This document shows positions 10,760 through 22,913 of a DNA stretch of 64,000 bases, piece after piece; position 1 is the stretch's first letter; every line of letters begins with the position of its first letter. The notes under the pieces were generated by a model, which was given only the letters and a program-made list of their open reading frames with translations, searched no databases and was not told the DNA's origin. The position numbers and the translations under genes are program-made. The stretch is from Warburgia ugandensis (lineage: Eukaryota > Streptophyta > Magnoliopsida > Canellales > Canellaceae): the NCBI GenBank assembly GCA_035236585.1, contig CP141136.1, positions 34,246,949 to 34,310,948 of the forward strand, written 5' to 3'.

Positions 10760-13647
10760 TTGAGAAAGGCGGTAGTAAATAGGGTATCTCTAGAACATAA
10801 GATTGGCATCGCTACATGGAATATAGGGACATTGACAAGTAGGAGTTTGGAGTTAGTAGACGCAATGAAATGTAGGAGAGTCAACATCGCTTGTATCCGA
10901 GAAACCAAGTGGAAAGGAGCTAAAGCTAAAGAAATAGATGGGTATAAATATGGTACGTAGGAAAGGAAAAGTAACAAAAAATGGCGTAGGAATAATAGTG
11001 GATATGGAATTAAAGGATAAAGTTGTGGACGTTAAAAGAATCAATGTTAGAATTATAATAATTAAAATTGTTCTAGGAGAGCAGATTATAAATGTTATAA
11101 GTGCATACACACCACAAGTAGGGTTACAAGATAGAATCAAGAGACAGTTTTGGAAAGATATGGAGGGAGTCATACAAGAAATTCCCAACATTGAGCAGAT
11201 ATTTATAGGAGCAGACTTAAATGGCCATGTAGGAACAGATAAGGAAGGATATGATAGAATACACAGAGGGTATGGTATAGGTGAACGAAATGAGATGGGG
11301 GAGAATATCCTCGATTTTTCTTTGTCATATAACTTGTCTATTGCAAATACACTCTTTAAGAAGAGGGATAAACACTTAATGACCTTTAAAAGTGGACTTC
11401 ATAAAAGCCAAATAGACTTTTTTCTACTTAGGAATAATGAACAATCTATATGCAAGGATTATAAGGTGATACTAGGTGAGAGTTTAACCTCACAACATAG
11501 GTTAATGGTTATGGACATCCATATTAAAAGATGGAGTAAAAGAACTGAACTTAATACACATCCAAAAACTAAGTGGTGGAACTTAAAAGGAGAGAAAATA
11601 ACCTCATCCAAAAATAAGTTGATGGTAGAAGGAAATTGGAACTATGAAACAGAAGTAAATACCATGTGGACTAATATGGCTGAGTCCATTAAGAAAGTGG
11701 CAAAAGATGTCTTAGAAGTATCTAAAGGTAAAAGGCTATTAGCAAAGGAAACATGGTGGTGGAGTGAAACAGTGCAAAAAGTTATTAAAGAAAAATGGAT
11801 GCATTTTAAAAGCTTGGCAGAAGATTAGAAATAATGAAAACTATGAACAATATAAGAATGCTAAAAATGCTACTAAGAGAATAGTAAGTGAGGCTAAACT
11901 TAAAGCATATGATGAGCTCTATAATAAATTAGGAACAAGAGAATGTGAGAAAGATGTGTTTAAACCTGCAAAAGTAAGAGTACAGAAGGGTAAGGACTTA
12001 GATCATGTTAGGTGTATTAGAAGTGATGATCAAAGAGTATTAGTCAAAGAAGATGAGATCAAACAGAGGTGGTAAACATACTTTCAAAAATTATTAAATG
12101 ACAATGGCTCTGAGAATATAGGGATTGAAAATAATATAAATCTAAATAACATTGGATATTATAGATATGAACATAGGATTAGAATACCTGAAGTAAAAGA
12201 GGCCTTGAAAAAGATGAAATCAGGAAAGGCCATGGGGCTTGATGGTGTACCAATAGAGGTTTGGAAGCATATAGGAGATATTGGGGTAGTTTGGTTGACC
12301 AAGTTGTTTAACAAGATTATAAAATCAAAGAAAATGCCTGATGAGTGGAGGAAAAGCTCTATTGTACCAATCTATAAGAATAAAGGTGACATTCAGAGAT
12401 GCAATAATTATCAAGGGATCAAACTTATGAGCCACACCATGAAACTTTTTGAAAGAGTGATTGAGAAGAGGATACGACATGAAACAAGTGTATCAGAGAA
12501 TCAGTTTGGTTTCATGCATGGGAGGTCTATCATGGAAGCTATTTTCTTGTTAATACAATTAGTAGAGAAATATAGGGAGAGGAGGAAAGACCTACATATG
12601 ATCTTTATCGATTTAGAGAAAGCTTATGATAGAGTCCCTAAAGGGTTAATATGGAGGGTGTTGGGTGGTAAGGGGGTTTCTCAGGGGTATATAGACATAA
12701 TTAAAGATATGTATGAGGGAGCAGTAACAAATGTTAAGACCACTAGTGGCGTGACTGGTGATTTTCTTGTCACTATAGGATTACACTAAGGATCGACATT
12801 GAGTCCATACCTCTTCACATTGGTTATGGATGAGTTAACAAAACATTTGCACGAGGAGATCCCCTGGTGCATGCTATTTGCAGATGATATAATCTTACTT
12901 GATGAAATAAGGGAGGGTGTAAACATAAAGCTAGAGTTATGGAGAGAAGCATTAGAATCTGAAGGATTTAAAATTAGCCAAACTAAAACAAAATATATGG
13001 AATGTAATTTTAACAAGGAGAGTAGGAGTGGAACACCAGTCAAGATTGATAACCAAGAAGTCCCCGTGAAAGACCTCTTTCAGTACTTAGGATCATTGAT
13101 CCATGAGAGTGGAGAGATTGAGGGGGAGGTTACCCAGAGAATCCAAGCGGATTGGAACAAATGGAGATGTGCATCTAGAGTTTTATGTGATCAGCGAGTG
13201 CCGCTCAAACTAAAAGGAAAATTCTATGGGATGGCTATAAGGCCGGCCATGCTCTATGGATCAGAGTGTTGGCCAATTAAGGAACATGATACTCATAGGA
13301 TGGGTGTCACAGAAATGAGGATGTTGAGATGGATGAGTGGTAAGACAAGAAAGGACAGAATTAGAAATGAAAATATTAGAGGAAATTTAGGGGTAGCACC
13401 AATAGGTAATAAGATGAGAGAGATTAGACTTAGATGGTTTGGACATGTCCAAAGGAGACCAACAATCGCACCAGTTAGAAGGAGTGAGGCAATACAAGTA
13501 GAAGGTTCTAAAAGGGCAAGGGGAAGGTCTAAAAGAATGTGGATAGAAGTGGTGAGGAAAGATTTAAAACTTTGGGACTCAATGAAATCACGGTATTTAA
13601 TAGAGTGGAATGGAGGAATAAGATTCATGTGGCTGAGCCTTAATTAG
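10760..13647 (+). pseudogene. RTE LINE polyprotein (endonuclease + reverse transcriptase), broken
   Basis: The reading frame runs through 10760-10960, 10938-11828, 11764-12075, 12205-12789 and 12799-13647, in three frames. Endonuclease (about 10800-11550): ATWNIGTL, RETKW (catalytic Glu), GADLNGHVG (Asp/Asn), SQIDFF and SQHRL (His) are all present. Reverse transcriptase (about 12150-13000): GLDGVPIEVWK, VPIYKNKGD, IDLEKAYDRVP (motif A Asp), GSTLSPYLF (motif B) and FADD at 12877-12888 (motif C). The C-terminal tail has RWFGHVQRR and ARGRSKRMW, typical of plant RTE. Defects: a frameshift near 10950-10965; another near 11810-11825; a stop at 12073-12075 after RW; a TAA at 12787-12789 where Gln is expected just before motif B (CAA to TAA). 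No separate ORF1 is seen, as in RTE. Confidence 0.9.
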
Positions 13648-13657
13648 GATAAGGTCT

Positions 13658-13677
13658 TGATGATGATGATGATGATG
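13658..13677 (+). repeat. LINE 3' microsatellite tail (TGA)n
   Basis: About six TGA repeats follow GGATAAGGTCT at the 3' end of the LINE. RTE elements end in short tandem repeats of this kind rather than poly(A). The truncated copy at 50251 has a longer tract of 14 units. Confidence 0.85.
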
Positions 13678-13687
13678 ATTTTAGTCT
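13678..13687. repeat. 3' target-site duplication of the LINE (ATTTTAGTCT)
   Basis: Exact 10-bp direct repeat of 10582-10591. It continues into AAGAAATCACG, the expected downstream satellite sequence. Confidence 0.85.
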
Positions 13688-14166
13688 AAGAAATCACGTA
13701 ATTATCACTTAATTCTAATGCTTTAAAGGTCGAGGGTACAGATGTCAAAAGTCCACAAAATATCAATTTTACAAAAGAAAGGGAAATTTCACATTCCAAT
13801 TATATTAAAAGAAAAATTGTATACATATCCCTATATTTTGAATATTTAAGTGTTAAAAGTCACTTAATTATCACTAACTAGGCTTAAGTCTATTGTTTTG
13901 AAGGTCCAGAGTACAAATGTATAAAATGAACAAAATATCTAATTTTCTAGATGAAAGAGAAATTTCACAGTTCAATTATATTAAAAGATAAATTATATAC
14001 ACATTCCTTAATTTTGAATATTTTAGCCTTGCATATTATGTAATTATAATTAATTTTTCTGAATTCTACTGTTTTGAAGGTCTAGGGTGCAAATGTAAAA
14101 AATGCACAAAATAACTAATTTTACATAAGAATGAACAATTTCACATTCCAACTATATTAAAAGATA

Positions 14167-15745
14167 ATTTTTGTACCATGGGCATTCAGAATAGTAGAAA
14201 TGACACAAATTGGTGATAGTAGAGTGATTTTCAAGACTAGTTAGTTCAAAATATTAGGATATGTATACAATTTATCTTTTAAAATAGTTGAAATCTGAAA
14301 TTTCTCTTTCTTGTGTAAAATTAGATATTTTGCACTTTTTTACCTCCGTACCATGGTCATTCATAATAGTAGAATTAAACAAAATTAGGGATGATTAAGT
14401 GATTTCTAAGACTAAAATAGGAAAAATATAAGGAAATGTATACAATTTATCTTTCACTATAGTTGAAATGTGAAATAGCACTATCTTATGTAAAACTATA
14501 TATTTTGTGAATTTTTTACTTTTGTACCCTCGTCATTCAAAACAATACAATTAGGCCAAATTAGGGATAATTAAGTGATTTTTGTGGCTAAAATATTCAA
14601 ACCATAAGGATACGTATACAATTTAACTTTTAGAATAGTTGGAAAGTGAAATTGGTCTTTTCGATGAAAAATTAGATAATTTGTGCATTTGTACTGTAGA
14701 GCTTCAAAACAGTACAACTAAGCTAAATTAGAGACAATTAAGGGATTTTTAAGAATAAAATATTCAAAATATAGCAAGGTGCATACAATTAGTTGGAATG
14801 TGAAATTGCACTTTCTTGTGCAAAATTAGGTATTTTATAAATTTTTTACGTTTGCACCCTAGACCTTTAAAATAGTAGAGTTAAGCCAGTCAGCAATTAT
14901 TAAGTATTTTTTAAGACTAAAATATTCAATATATATGCATATGTATACAATTTATCTTTTAAAGTAGTTGGAATGTTAAATTATTCTGTCTAGTATAAAA
15001 TTAGATGTTTTGTGTATTTTTTACATTTGTACTGTGGAGCTTTATAAAAATACAATTAAGGCAAATTAGTGATAATTAAGAGATTTGAACCAAAATATTT
15101 AAAATTTAGGGATATGTATACAATTTATCTTTTAATATAGTTGGAATGTGAAGTTGCTCTTACTTTTGCAAAGTTAGATATTTTGTAGATATTTTACATT
15201 TGTACACTAGACCTTCAAAATAGTAGAATTAAGCCCAATGAGTGATAATTAGGCGATTTCTAAGACCAAAATATTGAAAATATATGACTATTTATACAAT
15301 TTATCTTTTAAAGTAGTTGGAATGTGAGACTGCTCTTTCTTGTGTAAACTTAGATATTTTGTGCATATTTTACATTTGTGCCTAGACCTTCAAATCAACA
15401 GAATATTGGCTAGTTAGTGACAATTAAGTTATCTTTTAAGACTAAAATATTTAAATATAGGGATATGTATGCAATTTATCTTTTAATATAGTTGGAATGT
15501 GACATTGCTCTTTGTTGTATAAATTAGATATTTTGTGCATTTTTGACATTTGTACCCTTGACCTTGAAAATAGTAGAATTGGACCAAGTAGTGATAATTA
15601 AGTGATTTTTAAGACTAAAATATTCAAAATAAAGGGATATGTATAAGCTTTATCTTTTAATATTGTTGGTATATGAAATTACACTTTCTTGTGTAAGATT
15701 AGCTATTTTGTGGATTTTTTATGTCTGTGCACTAGACCATCAAAT
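14167..15745 (-). repeat. Satellite B block 3
   Basis: B-orientation monomers. The last ~380 bases, and the first ~300 bases of the following A block, are almost identical to about 9464-10150 one HOR unit upstream. This is much closer than the typical similarity between units. Confidence 0.75.
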
Positions 15746-16914
15746 TTTATTCAAGAAAGAGCTATTTCACATTCCAACTATATTAAAAGATAAACTATAT
15801 ACATATCCCTATATTTTGAAAATTTTAGTCTTAGAAATCACTTAATTATTTTGTTTTTAATGTCGAGGGTACGAATGTGAAAAATACACAATATATGTAA
15901 TTTTACTCCAGAAAGAGCAATTTCACATTCCAACTATATTAAAGGATAAATTGTGTACATATTCATATATTTGAAATATTTTAGTCTTATGAATCACTTA
16001 ACATCACTAATTAGGCAATATTATACTATTTTTTAGGCCTATGGCACACATGTAAAAATGTATAGAATATCTAATTTTTCATAAGAAAGCAATCTCACAT
16101 TCCAACAATTTTAAAAGATACATATCCCTATATTTTGAATGTTTTAGTCTTAGAAATCACTTAATTATCACTAATTAGGCTTAATTCTACTAATTTGAAA
16201 GCCAAAACTACAATGTAAAAACTACACAAAATATCTAATTTTGCAATAGAAAGAGAAATTTCACATTCCAGTTATATTAAATGATAAATTGTGTACTTGT
16301 CCCTAAATTTTGAATATTTTTGTCTTACAAATCATAAATTTGGCTTAATTCTATTGTCTTGAAGGTCTAGGGTACAAATGTAAAATACGCACAAAATATA
16401 TAGTTTTATACAAGACAGAGCAATTTTACATTCTAACTATATTAGAAGATAAATTGTACACATATCCCTATATTTTGAATATTTTAGTCTAAGAATTCAC
16501 TTCATTATCACTTAATTCTAATGCTTTAAAGGTCGAGGGTACAGATGAAAAAAGTCCACAAAATATCTAATTTTACACAAGAAAGGGAAATTTCACATTG
16601 CAATTATATTAAAACAAAAATTGTATACATATCCCTATATTTTGAATATTTAAGTGTTAAAAGTCACTTAATTATCACTAACTGGGCTTAAGTCTACTGT
16701 TTTGAAGGTCTAGAGTACAAACGTATAAAATGAACAAAATATCTAATTTTGCAGATGAAAGATCAATTTCATAGGTCAATTATTTTAAAAGATAAATTAT
16801 ATGCACATTCCTTAATCTTGAATATTTTAGCCTTACATATTATTTAATTATTACAAAATAACTAATTTTGCACAAGAATGAACAATTTCACATTCCAACT
16901 ATAGTAAAAGATAA
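15746..16914 (+). repeat. Satellite A block 4
   Basis: A-orientation monomers in the standard variant order. Near 16850 part of a monomer is missing: TTATTTAATTATTAC runs directly into AAAATAACTAATTTTGC. This shortens the block to ~1.17 kb. Confidence 0.75.
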
Positions 16915-18494
16915 TTTTTGTACCATGGACATTCAGAATAGTAGAATTGAGACAAATTAGTAATAATAGAGTGATTTCCAAGTCTAGTTAGTTCAAAATA
17001 TTAGGATATGTATACAATTTATCTTTTAAAATAGTTGAAATCTGAAATTGCTCTTTCTTGTGTAAAATTAGATATTTTGCGCATTTTTACCTCTGTACCA
17101 TGGTCATTCATAACAGTAGAATTAAAAAAAAAAAGGGATTATTAAGTGATTTCTAAGACTAATATAGGAAAAATATTAGGAAATGTATACAATTTATCTT
17201 TCACTATAGTTGAAATGTGAAATTGCACTATCTTATGTAAAACTAGATATGTTGTGGATTTTTTACTTTTGTACCCTCGACATTCAAAACAATACAATTA
17301 GTCCAAATTAGGGATAATTAAGTGATTTCTGTGGCTCAAATATTCAAACAATAGGGATACGTATACAATTTATCTTTTAGAATAGTTGGAATGTGAAACT
17401 GCTCTTTCGGATGAAAATTTAGATAATTTGTGCATTTGTATTGTGGAGCTTCAAAATAGTACAACTAAACCAAATTAGAGACAATTAAGGGATTTTTAAA
17501 AATAAAATATTCAAAATATAGGGAGGTGTACACAATTAGTTGGAATGTGAAATTGCACTTTCTTGTGCAAAATTAGATATTTTGTAAATTTTTTACATTT
17601 GCACCCTAGCCCTTTAAAACAGTAGAGTTAAGCCTAGTCAGTAATTATTAAGTAATTTTTAATACTAAAATATTCAATATATATGCATATGTATACAATT
17701 TATCTTTTGATGTAGTCGGAATGTTAAATTGCTCTATCTAGTATAAAATTAGATGTTTTGTGCATCTTTCACATTTGTACCCTAGAACTATATAAAAATA
17801 GAATTAAGCCAAATTAGTGATAATTAAGAGATTTGAACCAAAATGTTTTAAATTTATAGATATGTATAAAATTTATCTTTTCATATAGTTGGAATGTGAA
17901 GTTGCTCTTACTTTTGCAAAGTTAGATATTTTGTAGATATTTTACATTTGTACACTAGACCTTCAAAATAGCAAAATTAAGCCCGATGAGTGATAATTAG
18001 GTAATTTCTAAGACCACAATATTCAAAATATATGACTATTTATACAATTTATCTTTTAAAGTAGTTGGAATGTGAGATTGCTCTTTCTTGTGTAAACTTA
18101 GACATTTTGTGCATATTTTACATTTGTCCCTAGACCTTCAAAACAATAGAAGATTGGCTAATTAGTGAAAATTTAGCTATCTTTTAAGACTAAAATATTT
18201 AAATATAGGGATATGTATGCAATTTATCTTTTAATATAGTTGGAATGTGACATTGCTCTTTGTTGTATAAATTAGATATTTTGTGCATTTTTGACATTTG
18301 TACCCTTGACCTCCAATATAGTAGAATTAGTCCTAAGTAGTGATAATTAAGTGATTTTTTAGACTAAAATATTCAAAATAAAGGGATATGTATATGCTTT
18401 ATTTTTTAATATAATTGGAATATGAAATCACACTTTCTTTTGTAAGATTAGCTATTTTGTAGAGTTTTTATATCTGTGCGCTAGACCATCAAAT
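16915..18494 (-). repeat. Satellite B block 4
   Basis: B-orientation monomers in the same order as the other B blocks, ending at the B-to-A switch near 18494. No coding content. Confidence 0.75.
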
Positions 18495-19718
18495 TTTATT
18501 CAAGAAAGTGCTATTTTGACATTCCAACTATATTAAAAGATATAATGTATGCATACCCACCCCTGTATTTTGAAAATTTTAGTCTTAGAAATCACTTAAT
18601 TATTTTGGTTTTAATGTCGAGGGTACGAATGTAAAAAATGCACAAAATATGTAATTTTACTCAAGAAAGAGCAATTTCACATTCCAACTATATTAAAGGA
18701 TAAATTGTGTACATATTTATATATTTGAAATATTTTAGCCTTATGAATCACTTAATATCACTAATTAGGCAATATTCTCTGTTTTGAAGGCCCATATGTA
18801 AAAATGTACAGAATATCTAATTTTACATAAGAAAGCAATCTCACATTCCAACAATTTTAAAATATACATATCCCTATATTTTGAATGCTTTAGTCTTAGA
18901 AATCACTTAATTATCACTAATTAGGCTTAATTCTACAAATTTGAAGGTCTAAGCTACAGTGTAAAAATTACACAAAATATCTAATTTTGCAATAGAAAGA
19001 GCAATTTCACGTTCCAGTTATATTAAATGATAAATTGTGTACTTATCCCTAAATTTTGAATATTTTTTATCTTAGAAATCATAAATTTGGCTTAATTCTA
19101 TTATCTTAAAGGTTCGGGGTACAAATGTGAAAAATGCACAAAATATATACTGTTATACAAGATAGAGCAATTTTACATTCTAACTATATTAGAAGATAAA
19201 TTGTACACGTATCCCTATATTTTGAATATTTTAGTCTAAGAAATTACTTAATTATCACTTAATTCTAATGCTTTAAAGGTCGAGGGTACAGATGTAAAAA
19301 GTCTACAAAATATCTAATTTTACACAAGAAAGAGAAATTTCACATTGCAATTATATTAAAACAAAAATTGTATACATATCCCTATATTTTGAATATTTAA
19401 GAGTTAAAAGTCACTTAATTATCACTAACTAGGCTTAAATCTACTGTTTTGAAGGTCTAGAGTACAAATGTATAAAATGAACAAAATATCTACTTTTGCA
19501 AATGATAGAGCAATTTCACAGTTCAATTATATTAAAAGATAAATTATATACACATTCCTTAATTTTGAATATTTTAGCCTTGCATATTACATAATTATAA
19601 CTAATTTTTCTTAATTCTACTATTTTGAAGGTCTAGGATGCAAATGTAAAACACGCACAAAATAACTAATTTTACACAAGAATGAACAATTTCACATTGC
19701 AACTATAGTAAAAGATAA
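18495..19718 (+). repeat. Satellite A block 5
   Basis: Last A block of the alternating domain. It ends at the fifth AAAGATAATTTTTGT switch at about 19712-19725. Confidence 0.75.
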
Positions 19719-20060
19719 TTTTTGTGCCATGGACATTCAGAATAGTAGAATTGAGACAAATTGGTGATAGTAGAGTGATTTACAAGACTAGTTAGTTCAA
19801 AATATTGGGATACGTATACAATTTATCTTTTAAAATAGTTGGAATATGAAATTGCTCTTTTACCTTTGTACCATGGTCATTCATAACAGTAGAATTAAAC
19901 AAAATTAGGGATGATTAAATGATTTCTAAGACTAATACAGGCAAAATATTAGGAAACGTATACAATTTATCTTTCACTATAGTTGAAATGTGAAATTGCA
20001 CTATCTTATGTAAAACTAGATATTTTGTGACTTTTTTACTTTTGTACCCTCGCCATACAA
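19719..20060 (-). repeat. Start of satellite B block 5, continuous with array unit 1
   Basis: B-orientation satellite that runs without a break into the first 2.85-kb unit at 20061. Near 19855 about 45 bases of a monomer are missing: AAATTGCTCTTT is followed at once by TACCTTTGTACC. Confidence 0.7.
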
Positions 20061-22913
20061 AACAATACAATTAGGCCAAATTAGGGATAATTAAGTGATT
20101 TATGTGGCTAAAATATTCAAACCATAGGGATACATATCCAATTTCTCTTTTAGAATAGTTGGAATATGAAACTGCTCTTTTTGATGAAAAATTAGATAAT
20201 TTGTGCATTTGTACCGTAGAGCTTCGAAACAGTACAACTAAGCCGAATTAGAGACAATTAAGGGATTTTTAAGAATAAAATGTTCAAAATATAGGGAGGT
20301 GTATACAATTAGTTGGAATGTGAAATTGCACTTTCTTGTGCAAAATTGCATATTTTGTAAAATTTTTACGTTTTCACCTAGACCTTTAAAACATATATAT
20401 ATATATATATATGTATACAATTTATCTTTTAAAATAGTTGGAATGTGATATTGCTCTTTCTTGTATAAAATTAGATATTTTGTGTATTTTTTATATTTGT
20501 ACTCATGACCTTCAATATAGTAGAATTAAGCCTAATTAGTAATAATTTACTTATTTTTAAGATTAAAATATTCAAAATATAGAGATGTGTATACAATTTA
20601 TCTTTTAATATAGTTAGAATGTGAAATTGCTCTTTCTTATGTAAAATTAGATATTTTGTGCACTTTTTACATTGTATCCTCCACATTTAAAATAATAGAA
20701 TTATGACAAATTAGTGATAATTAAGTAATTTTTAAGGCTAAAATATTCAAAATATAGGTATATATGTACAAGTTATTTTAAAATAGTTGGAATGTGAGAT
20801 GGCTCATTCTTATGTAAAATTAGTTATTTTGTGCATATTTACATTTGTACCCTAGACCTTCAATAGAGTAGACTTAAGCCTAATTAGTGATAATTAAGTT
20901 ATTTTCAAAACTAAAGTATTTAAAATATAGGGATATGTATACAATTTATCTTTTAATATAGTTAGAATGTGAAATTGCTCTCTTTTTAATAAAATAAGTT
21001 ATTTTGTGCATTTTTTGATTTATACCCTCAACATTCAAAATAGTAGAACTAATCCAAATTAGTGATAATTAAGTAATTTCTAAGACTAAAATATTCAAAA
21101 TATACGAATATGTATACAATTTATCTTTTAAAATAGTTAGAATGTAAAATTGTTCTTTCTTGTGTAAAATTAGATATTTTGTGCATTTTTTATATTTGTA
21201 CCCTCGACCTTCAAAATAGTATAATTAAGCCTAATTAGTGATAATTAAGTAATTTTTAAGATTAAAATATTTAAAATATTGGGATATGTATACAATTTAT
21301 CTTTTAAAATAGTTGGAACTTGAAATTGCTTTTTCTTGTGTAAAATTAGATATTTTGTGTATTTTTTACACTTATATCTTGAGCCTTCAAAATAGTAGAA
21401 TGAAGCCTAATTAGTGATAATTAAGTGATTTTTTAGAAAGAGTAAATTGCATCTTGAAGGTCCAATTTGAGCAATTTGTGCATTTTTACATTTGTACCTG
21501 GTGAATACTTAAAGGAGAAAAACCCATAAAGAAGTTATTCATCGATTTTGGCTGGTGGACTTCAATCCTCTTTCTCCCATCAAATTTACATAGATTGTAA
21601 ATGTAACGAACAATAGATAGATAATTTCCCAAATGACGCTTTGCAAACATAAGAGAACTAATTCTCCAATAATGGGTACTATAAAAACTAATTTATTAGA
21701 CCTATATATAATGCCAAATTACTCTTTTAACCTAATGCATAAGTACAAATTCTACCATACTTTATCTGTCTTTTGAGTTTCTCTTTAATATTACTTTCCT
21801 TGATATGCTTGAAATAAGATACAATAGGAAACTTGTAGCATAGGTGCATAAAGGTATTATTCTAGTAGGCAATTTGTGTTGGTCATCAATTCTTTAATCC
21901 ACAAGTAGGAACACTTTGTATATGCTAGTATGGAGCCCCCAAAATGCTCTAATCAAGTACAAATGATGCATTAGATCATTTAATGGATTCTATGATGTAC
22001 CTACACTTGTGCACTCAGTGGTGCTTGAAACTTACCTAAATTGCGAACCCACTTGACTCCATTAGAATGTTTAGCATTGGTTTGATGCATTCAGAGACCC
22101 GCTTGGGGTTTGAAGAAATGCTTATTAAGAAAGTAGATAACAAGATGAAAGATCCCCTAAAAACTTGTTTGTTCATACTTCCTTTCTTTTGGCCCAAGAA
22201 ATATTTCAGCTATCAAACCAAAAGAATATATCATCACAAACTAAGACAGCAAAGGAATCCCATCATGGTTGACTATTGACACCATTGATCAGCATGTGTT
22301 GACACCATTGGTTTGGATCCTTTTGAGTTCAAAACAAAGGACAAATCATAAGCTTTAGGTTCCATGAGTCCCAAAGCATGCTTATCCTGGTCAACTTGGT
22401 GCTTTACACCCCTTATATATCAAAAACTTTACCTATGGCTATTACAAGTAAACTGGGTTGTTCATCTGCAGCAATTGTGAAAGGCTCCATAAACAGGCAA
22501 CCACTAGTGAAAGCTATACATTAGGTATTATATCACACAAGAGGATTTCAGTGTTTAGTGCCACTCATGCATGGCATATGAGTGCAATATCAACACATTT
22601 GTGACTTCACAAAATGTCTTACATGGCTATTTTGGGATTCTCTTAATGGCAATTTTTATGTGCTCAGCTTTGGGAAATGTTTCTGTTGATCTAAGGCTAT
22701 AACCATCCTCTTCATGCCATTATTCATACACTCCAATTACCTAATTCCTTATTTCATATCCAACTTGCCATTTTTCTAGTATTTACATCCAACTACCAAT
22801 CATAACAAAAATCTTATGCATTTCCTTCGTTTCTCTTCATTTCCATTAGAATTATAACAACTCCACAAACCTATCATCCTTGTAGAAAAGCTTGCAAATT
22901 CATGAATATGTGA
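20061..22913. repeat. Array unit 1 (2853 bp)
   Basis: Edge unit next to satellite domain 1. The AT tract at 20393-20412 is (AT)10. It carries TTTAAAACAT before the AT tract and CTTCATGCCATT near 22716, variants shared with unit 2 (and the second also with unit 9) but not with the inner units. Confidence 0.85.

Larger units (their letters stand above)
10592..13677 (+). mobile_element. RTE-clade LINE (non-LTR retrotransposon), near full length, inactivated
   Basis: A 3086-bp insertion bounded by a 10-bp target-site duplication. It is GC-richer than the surrounding satellite. It carries a ~70-bp 5' tandem repeat, an apurinic-like endonuclease domain, a reverse transcriptase domain, and a 3' end of (TGA/GAT)n instead of poly(A). 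That combination is characteristic of the RTE clade, which is common in plants. Frameshifts and in-frame stops break the single open frame, so this copy cannot be autonomous. Its insertion in A block 3 shows it is younger than the higher-order repeat. A short related copy lies inverted at 50251-50493. Confidence 0.9.
9849..14166 (+). repeat. Satellite A block 3, split by a LINE insertion
   Basis: A-orientation monomers at 9849-10591 continue at 13678-14166. The insertion point lies inside the word TATTTTAGTCTAAGAAATCAC. That word is uninterrupted in the equivalent position of block 1 (near 5028), block 4 (near 16480) and block 5 (near 19228). Without the insert the block is ~1.22 kb, like its siblings. 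Confidence 0.8.
4060..20060. repeat. Satellite domain 1: alternating-orientation ~2.77-kb higher-order repeat
   Basis: Monomers of ~176 bp form blocks that switch orientation at fixed points. The A-to-B switch always has the sequence AAAGATAATTTTTGT and lies at about 5516, 8284, 14166, 16914 and 19718. The B-to-A switch has CATCAAATTTTATTCAAG and lies at about 7090, 9848, 15745 and 18494. After removing the LINE insertion (3086 bp plus a 10-bp duplication), like switches are 2.75-2.80 kb apart, so one unit is an A block (~1.2 kb) plus a B block (~1.58 kb). No gene is visible outside the LINE. Open frames here are chance readings of the satellite. Confidence 0.85.

Noticed and set aside
20471-20686. 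A 71-codon minus-strand open frame repeated in all nine units, and 60-62-codon frames rich in Tyr-Ile
   Set aside because: These are readings of AT-rich satellite. The Tyr-Ile run is simply the (AT)n tract. There is no coding evidence.
22067-22279. A 70-codon open frame (MFSIGLMHSE...) recurring in most 2.85-kb units
   Set aside because: It repeats because the units are near-identical. It lies in the intron-derived spacer, is broken by an extra base in units 3 and 6, resembles no family I know, and has no clear start context or neighbours.
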